From Oscillospiraceae bacterium (GTDB lineage Bacteria; Bacillota; Clostridia; Oscillospirales; Oscillospiraceae): a stretch of 37,103 nucleotides of DNA. A program made the translations under genes and the position numbers. This document shows, in pieces, positions 17,260 through 25,701 of the stretch. Below the pieces are notes generated by a model that was not told the DNA's origin, did no database searches, and was given only the letters and a program-made list of their open reading frames with translations. Position 1 is the first letter of the stretch. Each line of letters opens with the position of its first letter. The DNA is taken from NCBI GenBank assembly GCA_017411265.1, contig JAFRDL010000048.1, forward strand, positions 1-37,103. The letters are read 5' to 3'.

Positions 17260-18519
17260 ATGAAAAGCAAGCCAAAGAGGAATGTAATCGTCGGTCAGTC
17301 CGGCGGTCCGACCGCCGCCATCAACTCTTCCCTCGCCGGCGTCTACCGGACGGCGATCGACAGAGGCTACAACAAGGTGTTCGGGATGCTGCACGGCGTG
17401 CAGGGTCTGCTGGAAGGCCGCTACATCGATCTCTCGGATCATATCAAGACCAAGCTGGATGAAGAACTCCTGAAAAGGACTCCCTCGGCCTATCTGGGAT
17501 CCTGCCGCTTCAAGCTGCCCGGGATCGCCGAGGACAAAGCGGTCTACGAGAATATCTTCAACATTCTGAATGACCTGGAGATCGACTGCTTCATTTACAT
17601 CGGCGGAAACGATTCGATGGACACCATCAAGAAGCTCTCCGACTACGCCATCGTGACCGGTTCGGATATCCGGTTCGTGGGATGCCCCAAGACCATTGAC
17701 AACGACCTGGCGCTCACGGATCATACCCCCGGCTACGGCTCCGCGGCCAAGTACATCGGGACCTCCGTAAAGGAAGTCATCCGGGACGGCTGGAGTCTGG
17801 AGACGGCGAAGGGGCAGGTGCTCGTCATCGAGATCATGGGAAGAAACGCCGGCTGGCTCACGGGTGCTTCGGCGCTTGCCAAGGGCGAGGACTGCGACGG
17901 CCCGGACGCCATCTATCTGCCGGAGATCCCGTTCGATCTGGACGCGTTTATCGAAAAGTGCCAGACGCTGCTGGAGAAGAAGCGCTCCATCGTGATCACG
18001 GTCTCCGAAGGCATCCACACCAAGGACGGGACATACATCAGCGAGATGGGCAATTCCGCCTCCTACGTGGACGCCTTCGGTCACAAGCAGCTCACAGGCA
18101 CCGCCCGCTTCCTGTGCAACGTCATCTCGGAGCGTATCGGCTGCAAGACCCGGGCTATCGAGCTCTCCTCCCTGCAGAGGGCCGCCAGCCACTGCGCGTC
18201 CCGCGTGGATATCCTCGAGGCCTACGAGGTCGGCGGCGCCGCCATGAAGGCGGCGGACGAAGGCGAGAGCGGCAAGATGGTCGTCATCGTGCGGACCTCC
18301 GACGACCCGTACCAGGCCGGCACCGAGGTCAAGGACGTCCACCGGATCGCCAACGACGAGCGCCTGGTCCCCAGAGAATGGATCACCCCGGACGGCACAT
18401 ATGTCACCAACAAATTCATCACCTATGTAAGGCCCCTGATCCAGGGCGACGTGGCCGCCATCATGGTGGACGGCATTCCCCGCCATCTGTTCGTACCCGG
18501 CTATCAGGAGCTGCTGTAA
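17260..18519 (+). CDS. pfp: Pyrophosphate-dependent 6-phosphofructokinase
   Basis: 419 residues, a normal length for long-type PPi-PFKs. It phosphorylates fructose 6-phosphate to the 1,6-bisphosphate in glycolysis, reversibly when pyrophosphate is the donor. The phosphate-binding start VGQSGGPTAAIN is at 11-22, GGNDS at 115-119 and MGRNAGW at 193-199. PKTIDND at 143-149 carries the lysine typical of PPi-using enzymes, where ATP-using enzymes have glycine; this is the basis for calling PPi as donor. A ribosome site, GGAGG, lies close before ATG 17260. The gene is monocistronic, between a consensus promoter and its own terminator. Donor use is family knowledge and not shown by the sequence alone. 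Confidence 0.92.
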   Translation: MKSKPKRNVIVGQSGGPTAAINSSLAGVYRTAIDRGYNKVFGMLHGVQGLLEGRYIDLSDHIKTKLDEELLKRTPSAYLGSCRFKLPGIAEDKAVYENIFNILNDLEIDCFIYIGGNDSMDTIKKLSDYAIVTGSDIRFVGCPKTIDNDLALTDHTPGYGSAAKYIGTSVKEVIRDGWSLETAKGQVLVIEIMGRNAGWLTGASALAKGEDCDGPDAIYLPEIPFDLDAFIEKCQTLLEKKRSIVITVSEGIHTKDGTYISEMGNSASYVDAFGHKQLTGTARFLCNVISERIGCKTRAIELSSLQRAASHCASRVDILEAYEVGGAAMKAADEGESGKMVVIVRTSDDPYQAGTEVKDVHRIANDERLVPREWITPDGTYVTNKFITYVRPLIQGDVAAIMVDGIPRHLFVPGYQELL

Positions 18520-18572
18520 TCGCAGGACAAAGAAACCGAGTCCGGTCTGCATCCGGACGGCCGTTTCAAAAA

Positions 18573-18607
18573 GAAAGACGGGCTGACAGTCCCGTCTTTC
18601 TTTTTGT
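18573..18607 (+). terminator. Intrinsic terminator of pfp
   Basis: GAAAGACGGG pairs perfectly over 10 bp with CCCGTCTTTC around the 8-nt loop CTGACAGT, followed by TTTTTG and further T-rich sequence. It begins 54 bases past the pfp stop. Confidence 0.9.
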
Positions 18608-18765
18608 TTTTGACCTTTTCCGGACCGGGGATCCCATCGAAGCCGCGAACTGCACCGTGCGGATCTGCGTAAAATGCGTCTGGGCCGTTCTTCCCCGTGG
18701 AACAATGGTATATTTCGCTGCTGTAATGTAATAAAGTGCCGGTGAGGATTGTGCAATCTCCCAAG

Positions 18766-18794
18766 TTGACAGATTCCGAGTTTTTTAGTAACAT
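18766..18794 (+). promoter_or_regulatory. Sigma-A promoter of the dap operon
   Basis: -35 TTGACA (18766-18771), a 17-nt spacer and -10 TAACAT (18789-18794). Transcription would start near 18801, just before the lysine riboswitch. An imperfect inverted repeat (GGATTG-TG-CAATCTCC, about 18747-18762) sits right upstream and might be an operator; this is speculative. Confidence 0.75.
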
Positions 18795-18813
18795 ATCGCC
18801 AAACCGAATATTG

Positions 18814-18984
18814 CAGTTAAAGGATAGAGGCGCAGCCATCAAGAGTACGGCCGGTGGAAGGCAACGCAAAGCCGTTGCCGGTCGGAAAGGGATCGCTGCC
18901 GAAGACGGTTCCGGCGGGAATCGTCTGGGCAAACGGACAACATCCGTTTGACTGTCGCATTTGCGGAGTGCTATGGATTAATTG
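18814..18984 (+). promoter_or_regulatory. Lysine riboswitch (L-box)
   Basis: The conserved core of the lysine aptamer is present in order: GGATAGAGGCGC (18822-18833), AAGAGTA (18841-18847), GGAAAGGG (18885-18892), GCTGCCGAAG (18895-18904), CTGGGC (18925-18930) and GACTGTC (18950-18956). P1 can close as ATAG/CTAT (18824-18827 with 18971-18974) and continues outside a 3-nt internal loop as CAGTTAA/TTAATTG. It lies between a promoter and an intrinsic terminator, upstream of dapA, so lysine binding should favour termination and lower expression of diaminopimelate synthesis genes. Class assignment rests on family knowledge plus these visible blocks. Confidence 0.93.
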
Positions 18985-19030
18985 CGATCGTTCCGACGGG
19001 AACCCGTCCGGATCGTGTCGATGTCTATAC

Positions 19031-19062
19031 AGCGGATGCGAATACGCATTGGCTGTTTTTTT
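19031..19062 (+). terminator. Riboswitch-controlled intrinsic terminator
   Basis: AGCGGATGCG pairs with CGCATTGGCT (10 positions, one mismatch, one wobble) around AATA and is followed by GTTTTTTT. It lies between the riboswitch aptamer and dapA, so it is the likely expression platform: formed when lysine is bound, disrupted when it is not. Confidence 0.8.
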
Positions 19063-19115
19063 ACTGTCCGGCATGCAATACGCGGTAATACTACGATTCA
19101 AAGGAGATCAAGCCC

Positions 19116-20006
19116 ATGAGAACCGAACCCATCTTCCGCGGCGTTGCTACCGCCCTCATCACCCCGCTGAACGAAAACGGCATCGATTTTGACGCCTACG
19201 GCCGACTCATCGACTGGCAGATCCAGGAAGGCGTCAACGCCCTGGTCCTGGTCGGCACCACCGGCGAAGCCCCGACCCTGACGGACGCGGAGCATCAGGA
19301 AGCGATCCGCTTCGGCGTGGAGCGTGTCGCCGGCCGGGTCCCCGTCATCGCCGGAACCGGCTCCAACGACACGGCGCACGCCATCGCCATGTCCCGCTTT
19401 GCCTGCGAGGCCGGCGCCGACGCCCTGCTCACGGTCACGCCGTATTACAACAAGGCGACCCAGAAGGGGCTTATCGCCATGTACACCGCCATCGCCGACG
19501 CCACCCCCAAGCCGCTCATCATCTACAACGTTCCCTCCCGTACCGGCGTCAACATCGAGCCGTCCACGTACGCGGCACTGGCGGATCACCCCAACATCGC
19601 CGCCATCAAGGAGGCCAACGGCAACATCTCCAAGATCGTGGAGACCTTCTCCCTTGTCGGGGACCGGCTGGACATCTATTCCGGAAACGACGACCAGATC
19701 GTCCCCCTGATGTCCATGGGCGGCCAGGGCGTCATCTCCGTGCTGTCGAACGTCATGCCCGCAAAGACGGTGGAACTCTGTGATCGCTGTTTCCGCGGCG
19801 ACATCGCCGGCGCAGCGGCCATGCAGTGCGAGCTGCTCGGGCTGATCAACGCCCTGTTCTCCGAGGTCAATCCCATCCCCGTAAAAGCCGCCATGGCCGC
19901 CATGGGCTGGTGCGAGAACTATCTCCGGCTGCCGCTTATTCCCATGGAGGACGCCCACTGGCAGGTCCTGCGCCGCCGGATGGAGGAGCAGGGACTTCTG
20001 CCCTGA
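19116..20006 (+). CDS. dapA: 4-hydroxy-tetrahydrodipicolinate synthase
   Basis: 296 residues, the standard length. It condenses pyruvate with L-aspartate semialdehyde, the first committed step of diaminopimelate and lysine synthesis in the cytoplasm. The TIM-barrel family signatures are clear: GTTGEAPTL at 47-55 (Thr pair of the proton relay), the YYNKATQKG segment (Tyr110-Tyr111), YNVPSRTG with catalytic Tyr137, and Lys165 in IAAIKEANGN as the Schiff-base residue. ATG 19116 follows AAAGGAG at good spacing. It is first in a five-gene operon under a lysine riboswitch. Allosteric inhibition by lysine cannot be judged from the sequence here. Confidence 0.96.
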   Translation: MRTEPIFRGVATALITPLNENGIDFDAYGRLIDWQIQEGVNALVLVGTTGEAPTLTDAEHQEAIRFGVERVAGRVPVIAGTGSNDTAHAIAMSRFACEAGADALLTVTPYYNKATQKGLIAMYTAIADATPKPLIIYNVPSRTGVNIEPSTYAALADHPNIAAIKEANGNISKIVETFSLVGDRLDIYSGNDDQIVPLMSMGGQGVISVLSNVMPAKTVELCDRCFRGDIAGAAAMQCELLGLINALFSEVNPIPVKAAMAAMGWCENYLRLPLIPMEDAHWQVLRRRMEEQGLLP

Positions 20007-20042
20007 GTCCGGAACAAATAAAAAAGACAGAGAGGATCCTGT

Positions 20043-20777
20043 ATGGACATCATCATCACCGGCGCCAACGGCCGGATGGGCCGCATCCTGACCGAGACGG
20101 CTCTCGCCGCAGGACACAGCCTGGCCGCCCGGATCAGCCCCAGCTTTTTGGTCGATACCTCGGCGGGGACCTATCCTGCGCTTGCGGATTTCCGGGGCAC
20201 CGCCGACGTTCTCATAGACTTTTCCAGCCATGCCGCCACCGGGGAATTGATGGACTGGTGCACGGCCCACGCCGTTCCGGCGGTGATCGCCGCCACCGCC
20301 CAGACCCGGGAGGACCTGGCTCTGATCGCCTCAGCGGCCCAGTCTGTCCCCGTCTTTCTCTCCGCCAACATGTCCATCGGCGTGGCGCTTTTGGCGGAGC
20401 TGGCCCGGAAGGCCGCCGCGCTCTTCCCCCAGGCGGATATCGAGATCATCGAGCGGCACCACAACCAGAAGCTGGACGTGCCCAGCGGCACGGCGCTGAT
20501 GCTGGCCAGGCGCCTCCAGGAGGTGCGTCCCGCGTCCGATCTGCTCGTAGGGCGCCATGAGAACGGGAAGCGGGGCCGGGAAATCGGCATCCACTCCCTG
20601 CGCTACGGCAGCGAGGTGGGGACCCACGAGATCATCCTCTCCACCGGAAGCGAAACGCTCACGCTCAAGCACGAGGCGGAGAACCGGGTCCTGTTCGCCC
20701 AGGGGGCGCTGGCTGCCGCCGCTTTTTTGATCGGCCGGACGCCGGGGCTGTACGACATGCGGGATATCGTAGAATAA
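20043..20777 (+). CDS. dapB: 4-hydroxy-tetrahydrodipicolinate reductase
   Basis: 244 residues, slightly short for the family but complete. It reduces the DapA product to tetrahydrodipicolinate with NAD(P)H. The N-terminal Rossmann motif is GANGRMG (7-13). The family catalytic signature [18 protein letters not shown] holds the active-site His139-His140, Lys143 and the substrate-binding PSGT (147-150). ATG 20043 is preceded by AGAGAGGA. It lies 36 bases downstream of dapA and 10 bases upstream of dapH, in the same transcript. Cofactor preference is not evident from the motif alone. Confidence 0.96.
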   Translation: MDIIITGANGRMGRILTETALAAGHSLAARISPSFLVDTSAGTYPALADFRGTADVLIDFSSHAATGELMDWCTAHAVPAVIAATAQTREDLALIASAAQSVPVFLSANMSIGVALLAELARKAAALFPQADIEIIERHHNQKLDVPSGTALMLARRLQEVRPASDLLVGRHENGKRGREIGIHSLRYGSEVGTHEIILSTGSETLTLKHEAENRVLFAQGALAAAAFLIGRTPGLYDMRDIVE

Positions 20778-20787
20778 GGAGGAGACC

Positions 20788-21480
20788 ATGGACGCGCAGG
20801 AGATCATCCACTATATTTCCACATCGGAAAAAAAGACGCCGGTCAAGCTGTATGTGAAAGAACTCGCCCCCATCGACTACGGCTCCGCTCATGTGTTCGG
20901 CGCCGGCGACAGGATCGTCTTCGGGGACTGGAAGGAGCTGTCTCCCATCCTGGAACAGAACCGGGAAAAAATCGCGGACATCGTCATCGAAAACGACCGG
21001 CGCAACAGCGCCATACCCATGCTGGATTTGAAAGGGATCCCCGCCCGGATCGAGCCGGGCGCCATCATCCGCGACCAGGTGACCATCGGGAAGAACGCCG
21101 TCATCATGATGGGTGCTATTCTGAACATCGGCGCGATCGTCGGCGACGGCACCATGATCGACATGGGAGCCGTTCTGGGCGGGCGCGCCACCGTGGGCAA
21201 AAACTGCCACGTCGGCGCAGGAGCCGTTCTGGCCGGGGTGGTCGAACCGGCCTCCGCCGTCCCGGTGGTGGTGGAGGACGGCGTGCTCATCGGGGCCAAT
21301 GCGGTGGTCATCGAAGGGGTTCATATCGGCGCCGGGGCCGTGGTGGCGGCCGGAGCCGTGGTCATCGAAGACGTGCCCCCCAACGCCGTGGTGGCCGGAT
21401 GCCCCGCCCGCGTCATTAAGCAGAAGGATGCGTTCACTTCCCAGAAGACAGCCCTGGAGTCCGCGCTGCGAAGTCTTTGA
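20788..21480 (+). CDS. dapH: Tetrahydrodipicolinate N-acetyltransferase
   Basis: 230 residues, about the size of Bacillus DapH. It transfers acetyl from acetyl-CoA to tetrahydrodipicolinate, the branch point of the acetylase variant. An N-terminal alpha/beta region (1-90) is followed by left-handed beta-helix hexapeptide repeats, about 90-205 ([IV]GxxA, e.g. [39 protein letters not shown]). The family-typical [11 protein letters not shown] lies just before the helix. The start ATG follows TAAGGAGGAGACC, whose TAA is the dapB stop. The acetyl rather than succinyl assignment rests on overall DapH resemblance and on the neighbouring acetyl-type aminotransferase and deacetylase. Confidence 0.93.
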   Translation: MDAQEIIHYISTSEKKTPVKLYVKELAPIDYGSAHVFGAGDRIVFGDWKELSPILEQNREKIADIVIENDRRNSAIPMLDLKGIPARIEPGAIIRDQVTIGKNAVIMMGAILNIGAIVGDGTMIDMGAVLGGRATVGKNCHVGAGAVLAGVVEPASAVPVVVEDGVLIGANAVVIEGVHIGAGAVVAAGAVVIEDVPPNAVVAGCPARVIKQKDAFTSQKTALESALRSL

Positions 21481-21494
21481 AAAGGAGCCCTGTC

Positions 21495-22649
21495 ATGTCC
21501 ATGCGTGACCGACTGAACACCGCGCTCTTTACGGCCCGCCGCAGCGCCATCCGGGAGTTTTCCAATCTGGCAGCCCAGACGCCGGACTGCATCCGGCTGA
21601 CTCTGGGCGAGCCGGATTTCGACACCCCGGGACCCATTCGCGCCGCAGCCGCCGCGTCTCTGGAAGCCGGCGAGACACACTACATCCCCAACAACGGTCT
21701 CCCCGCTCTCCGGGAGCGGATCGCCCGATACGAGCGGGAACGGCACGGGCTGGATTATGCGCCGGAGGATGTGATCGTCACCGCCGGGGCCACGGAAGCG
21801 ATTTTCACGGCGCTGTTCGGTATCCTCAATCCCGGTGACGAGGTGATCGTCCCCTCCCCTTCCTTTGTCCTGTACGAGGAGATCGTGAACCTGTGCCGGG
21901 GCGTGACCGTTCCTCTGCCCACGGCGGCGCATGCCTTTCAGATCCGCCGGGAGGCGCTGGCGGCGTGCCTCTCTCCCCGGACCAAGGCCATCGTCCTCAA
22001 TTCGCCCCACAACCCCACCGGTACGGTATATGACAAGGACAGTCTGGACGCGGTATACTCCGCCGTAAAGGGACGGGATATCTTCGTTCTCTGCGACGAC
22101 GTGTACCGGGATCTCTGTTATATTCCCGGGTACCGCAGCTTTGCCCAGTTTGCCGACCTGCGGGCGCAGATCCTGGCGGTCCAGAGCTTTTCCAAGTCCT
22201 GGGCCATGACCGGCTGGCGTATGGGCTGGCTTATGGCGGACGAGTCCGTCAGAGAGCGGCTGGAGCTGATCCATCAGTATATGGTGACGTCCACCCCGGC
22301 TCCTTTCCAGGCCGCCTGTATCGCCGCCCTGGATCAGGATCCCGCCCCCATGGTCCGGGAATACGCCCGGCGGCGGGCGCTCGTCCTGGAGCGTCTGTCC
22401 GCCATGGGGCTGGACGCGCCCTCCCCCGCCGGGGCGTTTTACGTGTTCCCCTCCATCGCCCGCTTCGGTACAGGCTCGGTTGCTTTCTGCACAAGGCTGC
22501 TGCGGGAGGCGAAGGTCGCCGTGACCCCGGGGGCCGCTTTCGGGTGCGATGACCGCGTCCGTATCTCCTACTGCTGCGATCGGGCGGAACTGGAACGGGG
22601 CCTGGACCGATTGGAGAGCTTTCTTTCCACGCTGGAGGTGAACGCATGA
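21495..22649 (+). CDS. patA: N-acetyl-LL-diaminopimelate aminotransferase
   Basis: 384 residues from ATG 21495, which has AAAGGAG 7 bases upstream; a TTG at 21477 would lie over the dapH stop and is less likely. It is a fold-type I PLP aminotransferase: GATEAI (98-103), NSPHNPTGT (169-177), DDVY (201-204), and SFSKSWAMTGWRMGW with the PLP lysine at 234. It should transfer an amino group from glutamate to N-acetyl-2-amino-6-oxopimelate. The specific substrate is inferred from its place between dapH and the deacetylase; the family itself is broad. Its stop overlaps the next start (ATGA). Confidence 0.88.
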   Translation: MSMRDRLNTALFTARRSAIREFSNLAAQTPDCIRLTLGEPDFDTPGPIRAAAAASLEAGETHYIPNNGLPALRERIARYERERHGLDYAPEDVIVTAGATEAIFTALFGILNPGDEVIVPSPSFVLYEEIVNLCRGVTVPLPTAAHAFQIRREALAACLSPRTKAIVLNSPHNPTGTVYDKDSLDAVYSAVKGRDIFVLCDDVYRDLCYIPGYRSFAQFADLRAQILAVQSFSKSWAMTGWRMGWLMADESVRERLELIHQYMVTSTPAPFQAACIAALDQDPAPMVREYARRRALVLERLSAMGLDAPSPAGAFYVFPSIARFGTGSVAFCTRLLREAKVAVTPGAAFGCDDRVRISYCCDRAELERGLDRLESFLSTLEVNA

Positions 22650-23800
22650 GCATCGACTGGCTGACGGAGGCAGAACGCGCCGAGCCGGAACTGACCGCAC
22701 TGCGCCATGCCTTCCACCGTTGTCCGGAGATCGGCAACCGGGAATTCCTTACCGCCGCACGGATCGAAGACTATCTGCGGGGCTGCGGGATCGAAACGAA
22801 ACGGCTGCTTGGCACCGCCGTCGTCGGTCGGCTGCGGGGAGCCGTTTCCGGTCCGGTCGCCGCCCTCCGCGCCGATATGGACGCACTGCCTGTCCAAGAG
22901 GCCACGGGGGCGGCTTTCGCCTCAGAGGTCGAGGGCATGATGCACGCCTGCGGCCACGACGTGCACATCACCGCCGCCCTGGGCGCGGCGAAGCTCCTGG
23001 CCGGACACCGCCATGAGCTGCCGGGCAGCGTGGTCTTTCTCTTCCAGCCGGATGAGGAGGGCGGCGGAGGCGCCCGGAGAATGATCGACGAGGGCGTGCT
23101 GGAGGGCGTGGACGCCGTGTTCGGCTGCCACGTGTCCCCCGATCTGCCTTTGGGCCACGTCGGGATAAAATTCGGGAAATTCTACGCCGCCTCCGACCTG
23201 TTCGATCTGACGCTCACCGGAAAAAGCGCACACGGGGCGGAGCGCGAAAAGGGCGTAGACGCCCTGGCCGCCGCCGCGGAACTGGTGGGTGAATTGCTCT
23301 CCCTGCCGGAACGGACGCCGGAAGCGCGCTCCGTGGTATCCATAGGAACGCTGGCTGCCGGGACGGCCCGCAACATCGTAGCGGAAACGGCCGAACTCTC
23401 CGGGATCCTGCGCACCCTCGGCCCGGAAAACCGGATCCGCATGCGCAGCCGGATCGAAGAGACGGTCCGCTCTCTGGCAGCCCGGACCGGCGTCCGGGCA
23501 GAGCTGCGGCTTCGGGAAAGCTATCCCGGCATAGTGAACGACGAGTCCATGACCCGGCTTGCCGGGGACGCAGCGGAAGCGCTTCTGGGACCCGGGCGGG
23601 TCCATGTGCTGTCCGAACCAACCATGGCAACGGAGGATTTCGGCTGTTTTCTCCAGGAGCGTCCCGGCTCCTTTACCCACATCGGGGCGGGCTGTACGCA
23701 GCCGCTGCACAGCAGCGCGTTCCTCCCCGACGACCGGGCCGCCGTGATCGCGGCGGCGCTCCACGCCCGTCTTGTGTCGGATTTCCTCTCCCGCGGATAG
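22646..23800 (+). CDS. dapL: N-acetyldiaminopimelate deacetylase (M20D amidohydrolase)
   Basis: 384 residues. It removes acetate from N-acetyl-LL-diaminopimelate to give LL-diaminopimelate. M20 peptidase-family motifs: ALRADMDALP (73-82), HACGHDVH (100-107), QPDEEGGGGA (134-143, catalytic Glu), the metal-ligand His in CHVSPDLP, and the C-terminal PLHSSAF. The SGKSAHGA-type lid domain spans about 175-290. The start is coupled to the previous stop by ATGA. The narrow function comes from operon context; members of this family also act on hippurate and indole-acetyl amino acids. The symbol dapL is also used for an unrelated LL-DAP aminotransferase; the Bacillus deacetylase is meant here. A DapF epimerase is not in the window. 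Confidence 0.87.
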   Translation: MSIDWLTEAERAEPELTALRHAFHRCPEIGNREFLTAARIEDYLRGCGIETKRLLGTAVVGRLRGAVSGPVAALRADMDALPVQEATGAAFASEVEGMMHACGHDVHITAALGAAKLLAGHRHELPGSVVFLFQPDEEGGGGARRMIDEGVLEGVDAVFGCHVSPDLPLGHVGIKFGKFYAASDLFDLTLTGKSAHGAEREKGVDALAAAAELVGELLSLPERTPEARSVVSIGTLAAGTARNIVAETAELSGILRTLGPENRIRMRSRIEETVRSLAARTGVRAELRLRESYPGIVNDESMTRLAGDAAEALLGPGRVHVLSEPTMATEDFGCFLQERPGSFTHIGAGCTQPLHSSAFLPDDRAAVIAAALHARLVSDFLSRG

Positions 23801-23850
23801 CGATGCGGTCCTCCCGCCCGGATGAGCGGCCCCCGGATGGGCTCGCGGCA

Positions 23851-23884
23851 AAAGACCCCCGGCTCTTATGAGCCGGGGGTCTTT
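23851..23884. terminator. Bidirectional terminator between convergent dap and hyd operons
   Basis: A perfect 15-bp stem, AAAGACCCCCGGCTC with GAGCCGGGGGTCTTT, and a TTAT loop. The A/T ends supply a short U-run in both directions (TCTTTCGTTTT on plus, TCTTTTGCC on minus). It sits 50 bases after the deacetylase stop and 13 bases from the hydA stop, so it serves both operons. Confidence 0.93.
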
Positions 23885-23897
23885 CGTTTTCCGGGGA

Positions 23898-25685
23898 TCA
23901 GTCCGCGGGCAGATACTCGTTGAAATTGCCGCGAGGCGTGTACGTGGTGTGGAGCAAATGGTGAGACATCTCTCCGCAGGGCCTGCCGAGGTATTCGGCG
24001 TACACCTTCTGGATATCCGGGTTTTCGTGGGACATCCGCAGCGCCTTGGCTTCGTCCTCGGTATAGAGGGCCTTGGCCCGGAGGATCCGGTAGTCCTCCC
24101 GCTCCGTCCGGGGCTGGCCGCCGCCGGCGATGCAGCCGCCGGGACAACCCATGATCTCGATGAAGTGGTAGGGAGAGGTCCCCTCGCTCACTTCCTTCAT
24201 CAGGATGTCGGCGCCCTCCAGACCGCTGGTAACGGCGATTTTGACCTCCACGCCCTCAAAGGCGCTGTATTCGGGAAGCACGTTCTCCAGCTTTATGGAG
24301 GCGGTCTTGATCTTGTCAAAGCCCACGATGGGCGTGACGTGCAGGCCGTCGAAGGGCAGCTTCCGGCCGGTGACCAGGAAATACACGGTGCGCAGCGCCG
24401 CCTCCATCACGCCGCCGGTAACGCCGAAGATGACGCCCGCGCCGGTGGACAGGCCCAGAGGCGCGTCGAAATCGTCGTCCTCCAGGGCGGCGAAGTCGAT
24501 GCCGGCCACCTTGATCATACGCACGAGCTCCCGGGTGGTGATGACCGCGTCCACGTTGGGGTAGCCGCCGTTCTGCATCTCCGGCCGCTCGATCTCGTAC
24601 TTCTTGGCCGTGCAGGGCATGACGGACACCACGAAGATGTCCTTCGGGTCGATGCCCTCCCTCTCGGCGTAGTAGCTCTTGATCAAGGCGCCCTGCATGG
24701 TGTGGGGCGATTTGCAGGTGGACAGATGATCCAGCTCCTTGGGCCAGGCGTGCTCGCAGTGCTTGATCCAGCCGGGAGAACAGCTGGTGATCATGGGCAG
24801 AGTCACCTTCTCGCCGGAAACCGCAGCGGTCAGCCGCTCCAGCAGCTCGGTGCCCTCCTCCATGATGGTCAGGTCCGCGGCAAAATCGGTGTCAAACACC
24901 TTGTCAAAGCCCATGAGCCGGAGAGCGGAGACCATCTTTCCGGTGACGGAGGTGCCCATGGGGATGCCGAAGGGCTCGCCCAGAGCGGCGCGGACGGCGG
25001 GGGCCGTCTGTACGACGACGTGGACGTTGGGATTCTCCAGCGCCTGCCACACCGTTTCCATGGAGGAGGTGGCGATCAGGGCGCCGGTGGGACAAACCTT
25101 GGTGCACTGCCCGCACATGGAGCAGTTGGTGGAGCCCAGGGGCAGTCCCAGGGCGGAGCCGATGAAGCTGTTGAAGCCCCGGTTCTGGGCGCTGATGGCG
25201 CCCACCTTCTGGATGTCGCGGCAGGTGGTGACGCAGCGGCGGCAGAGGATGCACTTGGTGGAGTCCCGGGTGATGGCCGGGGTCCGGTCGATGTTCTTCT
25301 CCCGCTGCTGACCGGTGAGCCGGGTCTCCAGGATGTCCAGGGTAAAGCCCAGCTCCTGCAGCTCGCAGGTGCGGTTCCGGGCGCAGCTCATGCATTCCTT
25401 GGGGTGGTCGGAGATCAGCAGGTCGTAGATCACCCGGCGGGCTTCCCGGACCCGGGGGCTGTTGGTGTGGACCACCATGCCGTTCCTGGCCTTCACCACA
25501 CAGGAGGCCTGGAGATTGCGGGCGCCCTCCACCTCCACCACGCAGACCCGGCAGGAGCCGATGGCGTGGATGTCCTTGTATTTGCAGAGGCTGGGGATCT
25601 TGATGCCGCCAAGCTCCGCCGCCTGCATGATGGTGGAGTCGTCGGGGGCCTGGATCTTTCTTCCGTTGATGGTAAGTTCGATCAT
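23898..25685 (-). CDS. hydA: [FeFe] hydrogenase catalytic subunit (HydA, bifurcating type)
   Basis: 595 residues, M3-type architecture. A plant-type [2Fe-2S] domain is at 1-75 (Cys34, Cys45, Cys48, Cys62). A His-ligated [4Fe-4S] site is HPKECMSCARNRTC (94-107). Two [4Fe-4S] clusters follow (CILCRRCVTTC 145-155; CSMCGQCTKVCP 188-199). The H-cluster domain is about 220-575 with L1 TSCSPGW (300-306), L2 MPCTAKKYE (356-364) and L3 CPGGCIAGGGQP (514-525). It reduces protons or oxidises H2. With HydB and HydC it should couple NADH and ferredoxin to H2 by electron confurcation/bifurcation. L1 has Ser where the second Cys of the usual TSCCP stands. AAGGAGG overlaps the hydB stop as its ribosome site. 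Confidence 0.94.
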   Translation of the reverse strand: MIELTINGRKIQAPDDSTIMQAAELGGIKIPSLCKYKDIHAIGSCRVCVVEVEGARNLQASCVVKARNGMVVHTNSPRVREARRVIYDLLISDHPKECMSCARNRTCELQELGFTLDILETRLTGQQREKNIDRTPAITRDSTKCILCRRCVTTCRDIQKVGAISAQNRGFNSFIGSALGLPLGSTNCSMCGQCTKVCPTGALIATSSMETVWQALENPNVHVVVQTAPAVRAALGEPFGIPMGTSVTGKMVSALRLMGFDKVFDTDFAADLTIMEEGTELLERLTAAVSGEKVTLPMITSCSPGWIKHCEHAWPKELDHLSTCKSPHTMQGALIKSYYAEREGIDPKDIFVVSVMPCTAKKYEIERPEMQNGGYPNVDAVITTRELVRMIKVAGIDFAALEDDDFDAPLGLSTGAGVIFGVTGGVMEAALRTVYFLVTGRKLPFDGLHVTPIVGFDKIKTASIKLENVLPEYSAFEGVEVKIAVTSGLEGADILMKEVSEGTSPYHFIEIMGCPGGCIAGGGQPRTEREDYRILRAKALYTEDEAKALRMSHENPDIQKVYAEYLGRPCGEMSHHLLHTTYTPRGNFNEYLPAD

Positions 25686-25701
25686 ATCTCTTCTCGCCTC
25701 C

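Noticed and set aside
17233..18756. Minus-strand frame of 507 codons opposite pfp.
   Set aside because: It is the shadow of a clear phosphofructokinase gene, and crosses both its promoter side and its terminator.
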